NCBI GenBank assembly: GCA_029641185.1
Contig: JAPWGK010000010.1
Span: forward strand, 62,001-126,000
Reading direction: 5' to 3'
Length of the DNA stretch: 64,000 nt
From: Pseudofabraea citricarpa
Taxonomy: Eukaryota; Ascomycota; Leotiomycetes; Helotiales; Dermateaceae
The translations under genes and the position numbers were made by a program. Below, piece after piece: positions 1 to 11,600 of this stretch (position 1 is its first letter; each line of letters begins with the position of its first letter). The notes below the pieces were generated by a model. That model was given only the letters and a program-made list of their open reading frames with translations, did not search any database and was not told the DNA's origin.

Positions 1-334
1 GTGTCAAGTTAACTAATAAAGTGGGATCCAAATGATTCGCAATGTCACGGTCTTATAGGAGGACAATTTTGAAAGCAGGTATTTATTTACGGAGGCCAGA
101 ATAGTGTGAGGCGGGCTGTCTAATACTCAAACTTAAAAGCTCGATTTGGCTCCTATTGAGCTTACATCCTTTATTTATGTCAAATTTGGATATGGTAGTT
201 CTAGTACCTTCTAACTCATCCAAAATGACCTTGCAAGGCCCAGAATCAACCCTGGTAAATGACATTACCATTTCAGAGTGAAACAAGTCTCATGTAAAAT
301 TGCATTCGAAAAGTTCAGGAATTCTTCACGAGCG
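1..334. other. Left-edge intergenic, no gene seen
   Basis: This stretch lies downstream of the first P450 stop codon. The only sizeable open frame (minus strand, about 83-286) begins at a TTG and shows no family motif, so it is not called. The next cluster gene, if any, lies beyond the left edge. Confidence 0.5.
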
Positions 335-2082
335 TCATTTTCGTCTTCTCACTCTAATTTTTAAATTAATATCAGGTTTCGCAGTCCCCACCATGACTGT
401 GCTTGAGGCTGTTGTGGAAAGTTTTTCTACATCGTAATTTTGCACCAAATATGCTAGCATCAACTTCATCTCCTGTGCGGCAAAGAAACGGCCAGGACAT
501 GCGTGGCGACCGTGGCCGAAAGGAAGAAATCTGTCTGTTGTGGTAACGATAGAAAGTTTTGGTTCATCTAGTTTTCTCGTTGTGTTTTCATCCTTCTCGC
601 GAAGCTTTACAAAGCGAAAGGCTTGAAATTCGTGAGGTAAAGGATAGAATTTGGGATCTTGGTGGATTGCGTTTGCGGGCACACACACTCGAATGCCAGG
701 AGGGATGGATAATAGATTGCTACTATTCGTGCCGTTGGCATTGAACCGAGTTCCATGTGGATCGATAACCATACGAGTCAACGCTATGTATCCAATATCA
801 GAGTACCTCATCGACTCTCGGATGGTCGAATCAACATGCAAGAGGTCGTCGAGTCCGCTTTTGGTCCATCGGTGATTATTTGCTTCAAGCACTCGAACAC
901 ATTCTTCGCGAAGACTAGCGACAAAATCTTCCGATTTAGGCGAGCGGTAAAGATCAACAATCGTATGGGTCATGGACATGTGAGTAGTGTCAATGGCGAC
1001 AAAGTTGAGCATTAGTAATCGTTGGGTAATCAAATCAGCGTCAAGCTCTCGTGGGTCGTTACAGTCAAAGCTCTCTTCAATAATCCATTGAAGTACATCA
1101 AGCTAAATCACTTGTTAGACTCCGCATACTATTGATTGAAAAGGTCTGACTACTTACGGGCGGTTCCCACGGGAATCCAGCATCAGCTCGCTTCGCTGAT
1201 GTGCGCTGTAGTCTGTCTCTTATCACTGGGAGACACACTCTTGAACAAATATTATGATGTTTGCGGTTCGAGTAAGTGATAATTGGTGCTAACACTGGAC
1301 GCAAAAGACGTGGAAGCATACGCACGAAGATCGCACCGCTACCGACACCTTCTGAATATAGTCTGGAGTGTTTCAAGAAGCTCTCATCTCGACAAATCTC
1401 TGGGCCTGCAAATATTCTGTTTGCGGCTCGAGTGATAATCTTTTCGCATGTTGCGGAGACTATTACTTCTTTGTAAGAAGTATTAGTGCCCCAGTATTGT
1501 TTGAAGCTGCGATCAAGCTCATCGTAGAAGGCATCTATCAAAAGAGGAAGCTTCCGATTCAATTGACGACGAAGAACGTCATACTGAATAGGTACATCAA
1601 CAGCGTGGCGGCCAAGGGGGCCTTGTGTATACTCGTGCTGTAGCTGCTGCTCATGGATAATGTCCATGTCAACCTCCGAATCCGACTTTGCGAGAAGCTC
1701 TGGAATACTGGAAGCAGGTAAGACAAGCCATGGTTTCTCGCCGAGCATCGGTAACACAAATGCCTTCTTCTGTTTTGAAAACTTATCTCTTGTTAGCTAG
1801 GGTCACTTGGTAACTCTATGGATTTCATATACTTACGCCTTCGTAGCCGTCGGTTAACATCTGCCGCACGCCACCGATCGAGCGGACCTTTGCTCGTAGC
1901 TTAGAAAACCATTCTTCACGGACTCCTGTCCATACTTGGGAATGCCAGAATCGGCCATGGACCGTGAAGGGTGAAAGAATAAGGCGAGAGATGAGATACA
2001 TCGTTAACAAATAGAGTGCGCTGCTCAGTAAAGTCTGTTCACCAAGGATGACCTCGATGAGAGTAACCGTTTCTGAAAGCAT
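335..2082 (-). CDS. gloP: Cytochrome P450 monooxygenase (echinocandin core hydroxylase)
   Basis: A membrane-anchored cytochrome P450, expected at the ER, that probably hydroxylates the ornithine or homotyrosine residue of the lipopeptide. Inferred CDS is complement(join(335..1102,1158..1769,1837..2082)), 541 aa, with introns of 55 and 67 nt whose joins keep frame. The start is the ATG at 2082; the frame is open a little further upstream but only with TTG. An N-terminal hydrophobic segment is followed by the basic LRAKVRS linker, an I-helix with AIDTT, the ExxR helix (ESMR) and the heme-binding motif FGHGRHACPG with its axial Cys. It is divergent from the second P450 over about 750 bp of shared upstream DNA. 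Known for the family: the two Glarea cluster P450s are needed for Orn/homoTyr hydroxylation. Which residue this copy oxidises cannot be read from sequence. Confidence 0.87.
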
Positions 2083-2836
2083 TTTGCGATATATGAGAAC
2101 TAACAATTGTCAAGAACGATTCCTTAATTCAAAGGATCTCGAATATAATAATTCAGTATTCCGGTAGAGTGAAATGGTGCTTAGCGGTCTGGATAGCAGC
2201 ACTTTTGAGTGCGGGTTTTAGTTGATAATAGTGTAGAATACATCTGCCAGCTGAATTGGAAGCTCTTGCTTGAAGCCATTGACGTATCGGATCATTCCAT
2301 TTGATCACCTTGAAGACGATAGGCACGGACTTGGGAGGAAGACCTGCAAACCTTGTCTGATGAACAGAACTCAGACGTAATTGACCAATACCCGAAAACT
2401 ATTAAATATCCCAGCAAAAATAGTCATAAGATTCAAGAGGCTATTTAGGCTATTTCTCGTACCTTAGTCTAATCTATTTTTTCTCAAGGCGATTTTCTTC
2501 ATTTGGTACCGCACTTTATGCTCGTCCTGCTGGTGCTGCACCGGCTGTGAATTTCGTGATTACATAATCGCAACAAACCAGACGATAGACTACCTTATAG
2601 GTGAGCTGCTGACATAACCTAGAATCAACTTGCTATGTCTCGAATGCCACCGAGGCAACTTGTCGTCTGGATTTGCGACCATATTTTGAGTGTTCACTAC
2701 AAGTACGGCTCCTACTGTATTTTCGATCTCTTACTTTGATTCAAAAGTCGCTGCAAAATTATCTCGAACTTCTTCTCGGCTCGTACACAACGTCTTGCTT
2801 GCTCTCAATTAGCGATATTTGTAGCTTCCTGAAAAA
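2083..2836. promoter_or_regulatory. Divergent promoter region between the two P450 genes
   Basis: About 750 bp of AT-rich sequence separate the start codons of two head-to-head P450 genes. No open frame with coding character was seen, so it is read as a shared bidirectional regulatory region. No specific binding site is claimed. Confidence 0.5.
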
Positions 2837-4511
2837 ATGATCTCGGTGTTCACATTTACGCAGCTACAATATGGAGCCATTGGACTTGTGCTGCTTGCTT
2901 TTTCGGCCTATGCGGTCAATCGACTAACAACTTGGGAATATTCAATCCCGAAAGGGGTGCAATGGATTGACCGTCGTAAAGAACCTTTGTCTTATCTTCG
3001 CGCGAAAGCTCGCTCTCTTGTTAGACACAAAGAGAACGTACTTGAGGCGTATTTTAACGTGTGTTTAACCCAGATCTTGTCCTCGAAATTATTATACTTA
3101 CTAGCCTTTAGTTCAATAAATTTGGCAACGCTGCGGCATGCGCGGTTGCTTTTGGTCGTCCCATGTTGCTTTTGCCGCCCTCGTTTATTCGTTGGATTGT
3201 TGATCAACCTGAATCCGTCATCAGTTTGGACCCAATACACGACGACTTTCATGAATTTTGCAGAGATGGCCTGGTCGGTGATCATACCGTGCAGGAGCTG
3301 TTACGTCGAGAGCTGACTCTCAATCTGGACAACTTAACCCCTGTAATCAACGACGAGATTGTTTCCGCTATAGATGAGGTATTGGGAGTCTCTCATGAAT
3401 GGAGAACTACTCCTCTCGCGGATGAGTTGAAAACAATTATCGCGCGGACCTCCAACAGAATATTTGTGGGTAAAGATTTATGTACGTCTGCTCCATGCAC
3501 CCCAGAACGTTATTGCTATTTCTGACAGGCATTTCTTTAGGTCGAAACAAGGAGTACATAAATGTTGTCAAGGGATTAGCTATGGTTGTCATGCCAGAAA
3601 CGGTATTTCAGGATGTCATACCACAAATTCTAAAAAGACCACTTTCAAGGGTATCTCAAGTGCTCAACAATCTCTATGGCATGAATAAACTTTCACTGCA
3701 CCTCCTTCCTGCAGTAAGACAGAGGTACATCGATGTGAAAAACGTGTTTGAGGGCTCTGGCGACAAAACACAGCTTTCTGATGACTTGTTGACATGGATG
3801 GTGCAGAAATCAATTCGTCGAGGAGAATCTTCTGTAAACATCGACCAAATTTTGATCGCACGCATTGCGATGGCTAATATGGCTGCTATCGAAACTTCCA
3901 CTGCTGCCATGACTAAGAGTATCTTGGACCTGGTCACTATGGGTGGTGAAGGCGGCTTCCTTGCAGCTGTTGAGGAAGAAGCATTGACCGTGTTGGAAGA
4001 ATGCAATTATCAGCCAGAAAAGAAGGATATTCTGAAACTAAATCTGACCGAAAATGCCATCAAGGAGGCTCTCCGCCTCCAGGTTGCCTTTCCAGGTCTT
4101 ATGCGCCAAGTAGTCAATCCGAAAGGTGTTACACTAGAGAACGGCATACATGTTGCTTGTGGAACTCGACTTGGTGTATCCGCGGCTGGCATTCATGTTG
4201 ACGATACAATATATGAAAATCCTACTACGTACAATCCGAGCAGATTCAAGGTTAGAGATTTGGATGCTCGAGGTAAGCCCGATCCGATGTGGAAAGGAAA
4301 TGAGAATTTCCTGGCCTTTGGCCTTGGCAGGCGTTCCTGTCCTGGCAGGTGGTATGTGACGGATCAGCTAAAACTCACGCTTGCTCATATATTCTCGAAA
4401 TACGAGATTAAATTCGAGAAGGAGGCTGAGAAGACAAACGCGTTAAGAAAGATCCTCCCTGGTGCTCCCCAAGATCACGTGAAATTCAGACGCAGGGAGG
4501 TAAGTTTGTGA
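2837..4511 (+). CDS. gloO: Cytochrome P450 monooxygenase, second copy
   Basis: Second P450 of the cluster, predicted to hydroxylate Orn or homoTyr. Inferred CDS is join(2837..3058,3112..3481,3541..4511), 520 aa, with introns of 53 and 60 nt. The first donor is GTGTGT, the second GTACGT; the second join creates a Cys codon that restores the KDLCRNKEY stretch, which aligns with EICRDES in the neighbouring P450. An N-terminal hydrophobic anchor covers about residues 10-28, followed by LRAKARS, an I-helix with AAIETST, ExxR as EALR, and the heme loop FGLGRRSCPG. It shares organisation with the divergent P450, so the pair may be old duplicates or simply members of related fungal CYP families. Symbol follows the Glarea naming by position. 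Confidence 0.87.
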
Positions 4512-5838
4512 TCCTATGGAAGTATGGTGTATAAGAGTCACTGTTATTTTTTTTTTTTTTTTTCAAAGAAAGCACTACATAGGACTCGTTATATTTCAAA
4601 TGCAAAATATTATGTACTTCTCTTTCTGCTGGTGGCGTCCTCCTTATTCGCTGAGATTGCATGTAGCAAAGATATTTACTACAAGGCTAGAAATAGTTCA
4701 ACTTAAAACAGGCAATTTTATTCTGCCTCTGAAATTACTACGGGCTTTTTAGGCTACACGGTCTAGAGGCGGGTTCATAAAATCTCAAAATTGTAATCCG
4801 GCTTTTATGATATGATAACCCCTGTAATTATAAATAAAATTGCTTTTCTGTTAGGAGAACTTTATCTACTGTTCTAGATTTGTAACTATTATTAATGTGA
4901 AGCATATGCTGAACATATGTATCATTTTTACGCATTTCCACGTCATAATATTTAGATAATTTTCCGTAGCTTTGAAGCCCCTATCCTCATTCTGCTTATT
5001 TGTGAAAATACGTAGTGTTTTTCTTTCCTTCTCATTCTATGCACATCTCCGAAGATATATGTTGGTGACTAAAAATAAAGTTGAGGAGTTAAATTGAATA
5101 ATAACTGAGCATTCTAGAAATCCTTACTTGATGGTTAAAAGACTTGAGTAACCTAACAAGACGGAAAATGATGTAAAAAAGATCGCATAGTTGTAAAGTT
5201 AGTCGGGATTAAGCGATCCAATATTACTACTTACGGCTGAAGCAATCATCTACCCTATATATCTAACATTAAAATGGAGTTAGACATAAAGCAACCATCG
5301 TTCAAGAAGGTGTGTGGCTTATTCAAGTAAATGCAGACGAAAACCCCCCAAAACACTTGCCAGATGATAGATGCAGCCTTATACTACTTTACATTATTGC
5401 CTCAGGCCTAACGCGACTCGAAAGAAATTAGAGTGATTAAGTAAAACAGCACTATTATAGAGTTTTGTAGAGGGGTAAATGCTAGATGGAATTGATAAAA
5501 TTCTAGATTGTGCTTTAAGAGACCCTAAACTAGCTTTGAAACATGGTGTTACATGCCTGGTAATTACAATATATGACATGAACTTGGAAATGTTACTAGT
5601 CTTTCTTTTTGTCACGTATCAGATGAGGCGTGTCATCAAATCGACTATGCGATAATAAAGTAGGTGGTTATGTCCATAGGTTACATTATTATCCCTTACT
5701 GCACCCGCGCTAGTTTAGTACCCATCAAAATAATAGCTATAAAACTCGTCGATAAATGTAATTGAACTATATTTCTTTTGGAACACGAGCAGAGGAACGT
5801 TTTAATTGCCAAATTTCATATTTTACATAGAATTCCAA
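4512..5838. other. AT-rich intergenic region
   Basis: About 1.3 kb between the P450 stop and the thioesterase start. It contains a poly-T run near 4549-4563 and otherwise AT-rich unique sequence. A minus-strand open frame at 5394-5615 lacks any recognisable motif and is not called. The last few hundred bases should hold the thioesterase promoter. Confidence 0.45.
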
Positions 5839-6780
5839 ATGGATCAAAACCCAATACTCATACAGAGACATCACTATCGCAAAACATTTACACCTAAGTC
5901 ATCCCCAGAACCGTTGTTTCTGATACATGATGGAGGAGGAACTGTTTTCTCCTATTTTCACCTAGGGCTCCTCGGCCGCACAGTTTATGGAATATCCAAC
6001 CCGCATTTTGGTACTGAGTCCACATGGGTCAATGGCATTACAAGTATGGCGAAATACTATGCTGATTTGATCAAAACGACCTACCCTTCTGGCGATATAC
6101 TTCTTGGTGGTAAGTCAAAACTATGTTGAAGTGTTGCATAATTTGACATTATTTATAGGCTGGTCTCTCGGTGGCCTGGTTGCTGTGCAGGTCGCAGAGT
6201 TTCTATCCAGTGATGTCGAGTTGAACGTGACTGGTATCGTCATGATTGATAGTACATTTCCTGCAGAAGGTCAAAAAACCAAGACGCGCAGAATTTCCTT
6301 TTTGGCAGAAACTTCTACGAAGCCAGATATGGCAGAGAAGACGCGCAAATGTATGAGCGAAGCTCGTCTACAAATTAGAGACTGGAAGCCTCCGGTATGG
6401 CGGAGTGCTGAAATAGAGACGGTGGATGGTCAAAGTAAGACTACAAGATTGCAGAGCAACGATACTACGGTGCCTCTTTGTCCTCCTGCAATATTACTTC
6501 GAGCTATCGAAGACAGCTTTGAGAACAATCTAGATTTAAATGACGCTTCTCAAGACAGTGGGAATCAAGCGTTGGGATTTGACAGATATGCCAACTTTAA
6601 CCTTCAAGATGTGGTAGATACTCCAGGTGATCACTTCAGCATCTTCAATAACGAGAATGTAAGTATAGGACTTTCAGGTTGTCAGAGGCACAAGATCTAA
6701 TGTATTGTTAGGTGAAACATCTGAGCAAAAGACTCCAAGAGGCATGCGATAGGTTGTCGAAAATATCCCACAACTTTTAG
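5839..6780 (+). CDS. gloN: Alpha/beta-hydrolase thioesterase (type II-like)
   Basis: A stand-alone thioesterase of the alpha/beta-hydrolase fold. Inferred CDS is join(5839..6109,6159..6658,6712..6780), 279 aa, introns of 49 and 53 nt. The start is the ATG opening MDQNPILIQ; the frame upstream has only a TTG. The nucleophile Ser sits in GWSLGG, formed across the first intron, the oxyanion-loop-type LIHDGGG lies near residue 34, and the catalytic His is in TPGDHFSIF near the C-terminus. The last short exon supplies the end of the protein. Context suggests release or editing of the polyketide acyl chain, because the PKS here lacks a TE domain; Glarea annotations call the counterpart a hydrolase. 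Editing of misprimed NRPS carriers is an alternative. Its 3' end converges on the oxygenase gene. Confidence 0.85.
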
Positions 6781-7025
6781 GTTTGAATTAGCATACGCAA
6801 ACCGGAGGCACTTGGTGTATGCAATATTTAGATAATCACAAGATATATAAATTTAGGATAGTGTGGAGCTTAACATAAAATTTTGAGTCTATTGGTTGCA
6901 TTTGTTGTTGCTCTTTCAAGAGAACTGCATCATCGAAAGACTAATTCTAAAGACTAGAGTACAGCTGGTAGTGGGCAATGAATCACAACAGGTTAAATCC
7001 ATAGTATTTTCAAACATATCTACGC
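6781..7025. other. Convergent intergenic spacer
   Basis: A short AT-rich spacer between the 3' ends of the thioesterase and the first oxygenase. It should carry both transcription ends. No other feature is seen. Confidence 0.4.
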
Positions 7026-8103
7026 CTACTCCATCCTTGCGTAGTCACGTAATGATATCAGTGACTCTTCTCCGTCTGGTCTGTAGCCCAAAGGTCTTGC
7101 AAAGGCGTCAAACTTTCTACAGTGATAATCCTTGTAAAGCCAGACTTTTCCATCATCAGCAGTAATCTCAGCCTCCTCGTTCGGGCGTACAAAGTACGCA
7201 ACGGTATATTTTGTTGCTTGAGGAGCAATATCACTAGGTACAACTCGATGAAGTGAGGGTAGTATTTTGCCATGAGAGAGGAATTTGAATGAATCTCCTA
7301 GTTGTACAAACAGGGACTGATCGCTGGGCTCAACCCATATCCACTTTTGAGTATTATTGTCAATAGTTTGTAGCCCTCTCTGGGTCGCCGAAAGGATCGT
7401 CAAGCTTCCGACATCCGTATGAGCAATATGTCCAAAGTTCCCTGACTCCTGGGCTTGTGGTGGGTACTTGATAAAGCCCATATTTGTTACCGACGGCAAA
7501 GAAGGGTCATGCGCTTTAAGCAATTCATCACTGAGTCCAAGACCTTCTGTCAGTCGCTTTGATATCATCTGAGATGCTTGTTCGTAGTGTTTGAGGCAGT
7601 TGGTGAGGGTTTCAACATTTGACATGACCAAGGGGGGACAGTTGAGTTCGTCTCTGAATTTCGAGAGGAGAAGCTCCTTTTGAGGCAACTACAGCTGTAA
7701 CTTTAGCTACCACGAGAATTCTGTATATTTAACGATAAACTTACCATGAAGAGTTCAAATCCGTCCGGTCTTCCTTGTTTAGCTCCCTCCTCAATTCCGA
7801 GAGGCTTGAACCTAAATCTGAACATCAGCATAAATCTAGGATGATTGAGTTTGCTTTTTTGTATTACCCAGTGGTTCGGAAGCGTCCTGTCCTGTGAAAA
7901 TGATATGCTGACTTCACATCTTCAGGGCTATCAAGAATATCCTTTGCAAACGATTCTAGGAACTTGACGTCTTTTTGCAACACTCTCGCTTCCATGCAAT
8001 CGAGATCCAAATTGAAGAAACCTTGAGTCGTTGCTGCTTCTGTTAGAGCTTGAACATCTTTCTTGTTGCCTTCGAGAAGTCCATTGAAAGATATGCTATG
8101 CAT
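7026..8103 (-). CDS. gloM: 2-oxoglutarate/Fe(II) dioxygenase (isopenicillin N synthase-like fold)
   Basis: A soluble non-heme iron, 2-oxoglutarate-dependent oxygenase. Inferred CDS is complement(join(7026..7688,7745..7811,7868..8103)), 321 aa, two 56-nt introns; the middle exon is only 67 nt. The start is the ATG reading MHSISFNGL; the longer frame begins with TTG. The iron ligands are HTD (in AHTDVGSLT) and the distal His in SLHRV; YFVRP follows in the 2OG-binding strand. By position next to the PKS it corresponds to Glarea GLOXY1, recalled as needed for a homotyrosine hydroxyl group; that role is inference. The HTDVG-RGLQ-LHRV layout is closer to the oxygenase at 61.2 kb than to the one at 58.8 kb. 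Confidence 0.86.
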
Positions 8104-8652
8104 GTTGAAGACTTGTTGTATTCGTGTAATAAACAATCGTATTTTCTGCTGAGAAAGTCTTGGTGCAAGTTTAAAAAGGAGCGAGGCGGGTGAAGGAGAT
8201 CCAAGATGGCCTTATGTTGTCCTGGGCAGATATCCCACCTTTTACGCTTATTTTCATATGTCGTCTTATAAATTGGGCCGTGTTCGTAAGGAGGTGAGTT
8301 GTATTCAACAGGAGGTAGAATATTACGAGAATTATCATCTGATATTTATATTTTTGTATGTCTTTAAAACCCAAAAGAAAATAGACCCGCATTTGTATAG
8401 TTTGATTATACATTGAGTTTAATTCTTTAACTCGAGCTTAACTGTTGCAATACCGGTATCATATGTGTCTTCTTTTTATAGACAGGAATAATTGTTAATT
8501 CATCTTTATCGCATCTGACGAGTGTGTTTGATCTTAAGTTTCTCGGGTATTAGAAGGCACTTGATTCACTACCACAAAACAGCAAATATATTTTGATAGG
8601 GTGTGAACTTATGTTTTTCCAAATCATGTGAGAATAGCTCTGGATAACTAAA
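8104..8652. promoter_or_regulatory. Oxygenase promoter and PKS 3' flank
   Basis: About 550 bp between the oxygenase start and the PKS stop, both genes on the minus strand. It must contain the PKS transcript end and the oxygenase promoter. A minus-strand open frame at 8171-8413 shows no family motif and is not called. Confidence 0.4.
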
Positions 8653-11600
8653 TTAAGGCGCTTTCATAAGCAAATAGGTGTCTCCAGTCTCCCTGAGCTT
8701 CGCATCACTGTCCTTTATCTCAAACTTTCTCTTCAATCCGTCAATTGTTAGCAAACCCAGCGCCTCGATAGTTCCTGCATTTAATATCTCTAATGTGCTA
8801 AACTCCAAGCCGCCAAAACTCCGCTTCATCCAATTCCTTATTTCAATTGTGACGAGGGAGTCAACACCCAGTGAGGCGAGTGACTGGGATATATCAAGCT
8901 CTTCGACTGACTGTAGCATGAATGTGTAGATACGAACACCGATTTCATTTGTTACCAGATCAAGAGAAGCTGGAATATTGAGAATAGATGAATCAGCCTC
9001 GATGGAAGACATAAAACTCTTCAGTTGATCTGTGGCAGTTGAATTATTGGCTGCGGCTGCACTTCCGCTATTGAGATAGGCGCTCATACGTGCATCTCTT
9101 TTCCATGATACACGGTTGCTGGGATCAGAAAGCGCTTTATTAGACCGGACACCTATCAAAAGCTGACTCTTTCCAGGGACAATCTGTTCAACTGCAGATT
9201 TGTCGACTGCCCAGTTAAGAGAGCCAAGGAAATCCTGTTCTTGAAGGAAGTAAGTACCAGCTGCACGGAGTGATTCCTGGATGGATGTATTCTGGCTGAC
9301 ATAGCCAATGTCCCCCATAACACCGATATCGATAACGGAGGCAGGAAGACCAAGGCTATGGCGGTACTGCACAAATGCATCAAGAAACGTGTTCGCCGCT
9401 GCATAGTTGGCCTGGCCGGCATTTCCAAAAGACCCACTAAGCGAGCTGGTTGCTATAAAGAAGTCAAGCTCCTTTGGGAGAACATGATGCAAGTTCCAGG
9501 TTCCTTCGACTTTTGGTAGTATAGACGCTTCCCAATCTGAGATACTCATTTCTAGGAACGGCTTATCTTTTAGAACCATTGACATTTGTACGATACCTTT
9601 GATAGGTTTGAATGCCCCATATATTGCAGTTTGAACGTCTTGAAGTATCGCGACGCTCCCTTCAAAAGCCTGTACTGTGCAATTTTGACTCTCAAGCTCG
9701 CGGAAGAAAGATTGATCTTGACTAGAATTTCCGGCTGATCGTGAAAGGAAGATTAAATGTCGTGCTCCTTTCTCTATCATCCATGTTGCAACTGCACGAC
9801 CTAGGCCACCTAGGCCACCTACAAGTAGATAGCTAGCATCTGGATTAAGTTTGAGCTCCGTAACAACAGAGGCGAGCGGTAGGTCTGTGTTTCGTTCTGG
9901 GATTGACACCACAATTTTACCTATGTGAGACCCCTTTTGCATGTATCCTATAATAAAATCAGAGCTGCATACTATTAAAAGACCCTGAATTTACGAACGA
10001 AAACTGTCTTCCACTTTGGCTGCTTCAAATATTTTCATGGGGGCTATCGCTTTAATGAACCCCCTTTCGTAAAATTCTACCATCTGGATAAGTAACCTGT
10101 AGATTATTAGTGTTTTATTCGTATAAGGGAAGCGAATCCACTCACGCTTGACATCTAGCGTCATCGAATTTAGCAAGATCAACTCCAAAGAAACTACGAT
10201 TGCTCTCGAATAGATCCATGTTCAGTTGTGCCTTGCCAATGAAATCACGTTTCCCGATCTCTACCATACTTCCATACTCCGCCACGCATTCCCAGGAGGC
10301 ATGCAGAAGCTCTCCAGAGAGGCTGTTAAGCACTAGATCAACGCCTTGGCCGTTCGTGGCAGCCTTTATTGCTGGTAGAAATGAAGTGTCGCGAGAGTTG
10401 AAGATGTGATCGCAAGAAATACCAAACGTATTCATCAAATATTGGGCTTTCTCTTCATTGCCAACAGTTACGTATATCTATATTTGTTAGTAATCCTTCT
10501 AGATGGCAATGGAACCACGCTTGGAGTTAAGTCGAAGTTCATACCTTTGCATCAACGATGTTCTGGCAAATCTGGATCGCTGCTAGACCAATACCACCAC
10601 AAGCTGAGTGTATTAGGACACTCTGTCCTCTTTGTAGCCTTCCGATATTTAAAATGGAATGGATAACGGTTGCATATACACAGGGCATAGTAGCTGCCTC
10701 TTCCCAGGAGAGAGCGATCGGGATCTTTGCGCATCGTTTTGCCGAAATTGTCGTTCTTGTGGAAAAACAATTCTGATCGATGTACAAAACGCGATCTCCA
10801 ACCTGAAAATCCGTCACCTCAGACCCAACATCTGCTACGATTCCCGAGCCTTCGAGACCAAGCGAGTCACCGTTCACAATACCCATCGATACGAGAACAT
10901 CCTAATGCGCAATTTTAAAATCTATGACCTTTATGAAGAAGATTAGAGGAACTCAACACACCTTGAAGTTTAAGCCTGCGCATCTCGGCTCCACAATAAT
11001 CTGCTCGTGACCAACCTTAGGCGGAAGGTAAGGTAACCATCTCAGAGTTTGTAGAAGCCCAAACCTGCCAATCTCAAGCTTCACAGCCTGGGATTCCGTT
11101 GCTGACACAGCAAGTTCTTGCTCTACTGAAACGGGATGATATCGCCCGATATTAATAACGTTCTTCGATAGGACGAATTCATAGTCAGGATTCACGTCCG
11201 ATATATGAGAGGTGCCTTTGAGTTTGTTGAAGATATTCGCAATGGCGTTATAAGCCACGTTGTCGACAGTATCTATCTCAAGTGTGGCAATAGATACCGA
11301 TAATTCAGACCGAAGAGTTCTTGCTAAACCGAGAATGATACCAAACCGAGGATCGTAGGACTCAATTTGAGCTGACCTGGTTACCCATAGCAGCTGATTA
11401 GTTCCAAGATTTCTGACAATCTCTTGAAATACTACTAAGTCTGCAACGGAAAGCTTTTCGAACATTGGAGTCTCAATTTCGAGAAGAGATATAATGTCCT
11501 GCCCAGCAGGCGGGGTCTGCTCAAACAGGCAAAGATCGACTGAGTAACCTTTATTAGCTAATGAGGTCTTGATTCCCTCAATATTGGAATCTACTTTATA

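Noticed and set aside
83..286. Minus-strand 67-codon open frame at the left edge
   Set aside because: It starts at TTG, is short, has no motif and lies in downstream DNA of a P450; no support for a gene.
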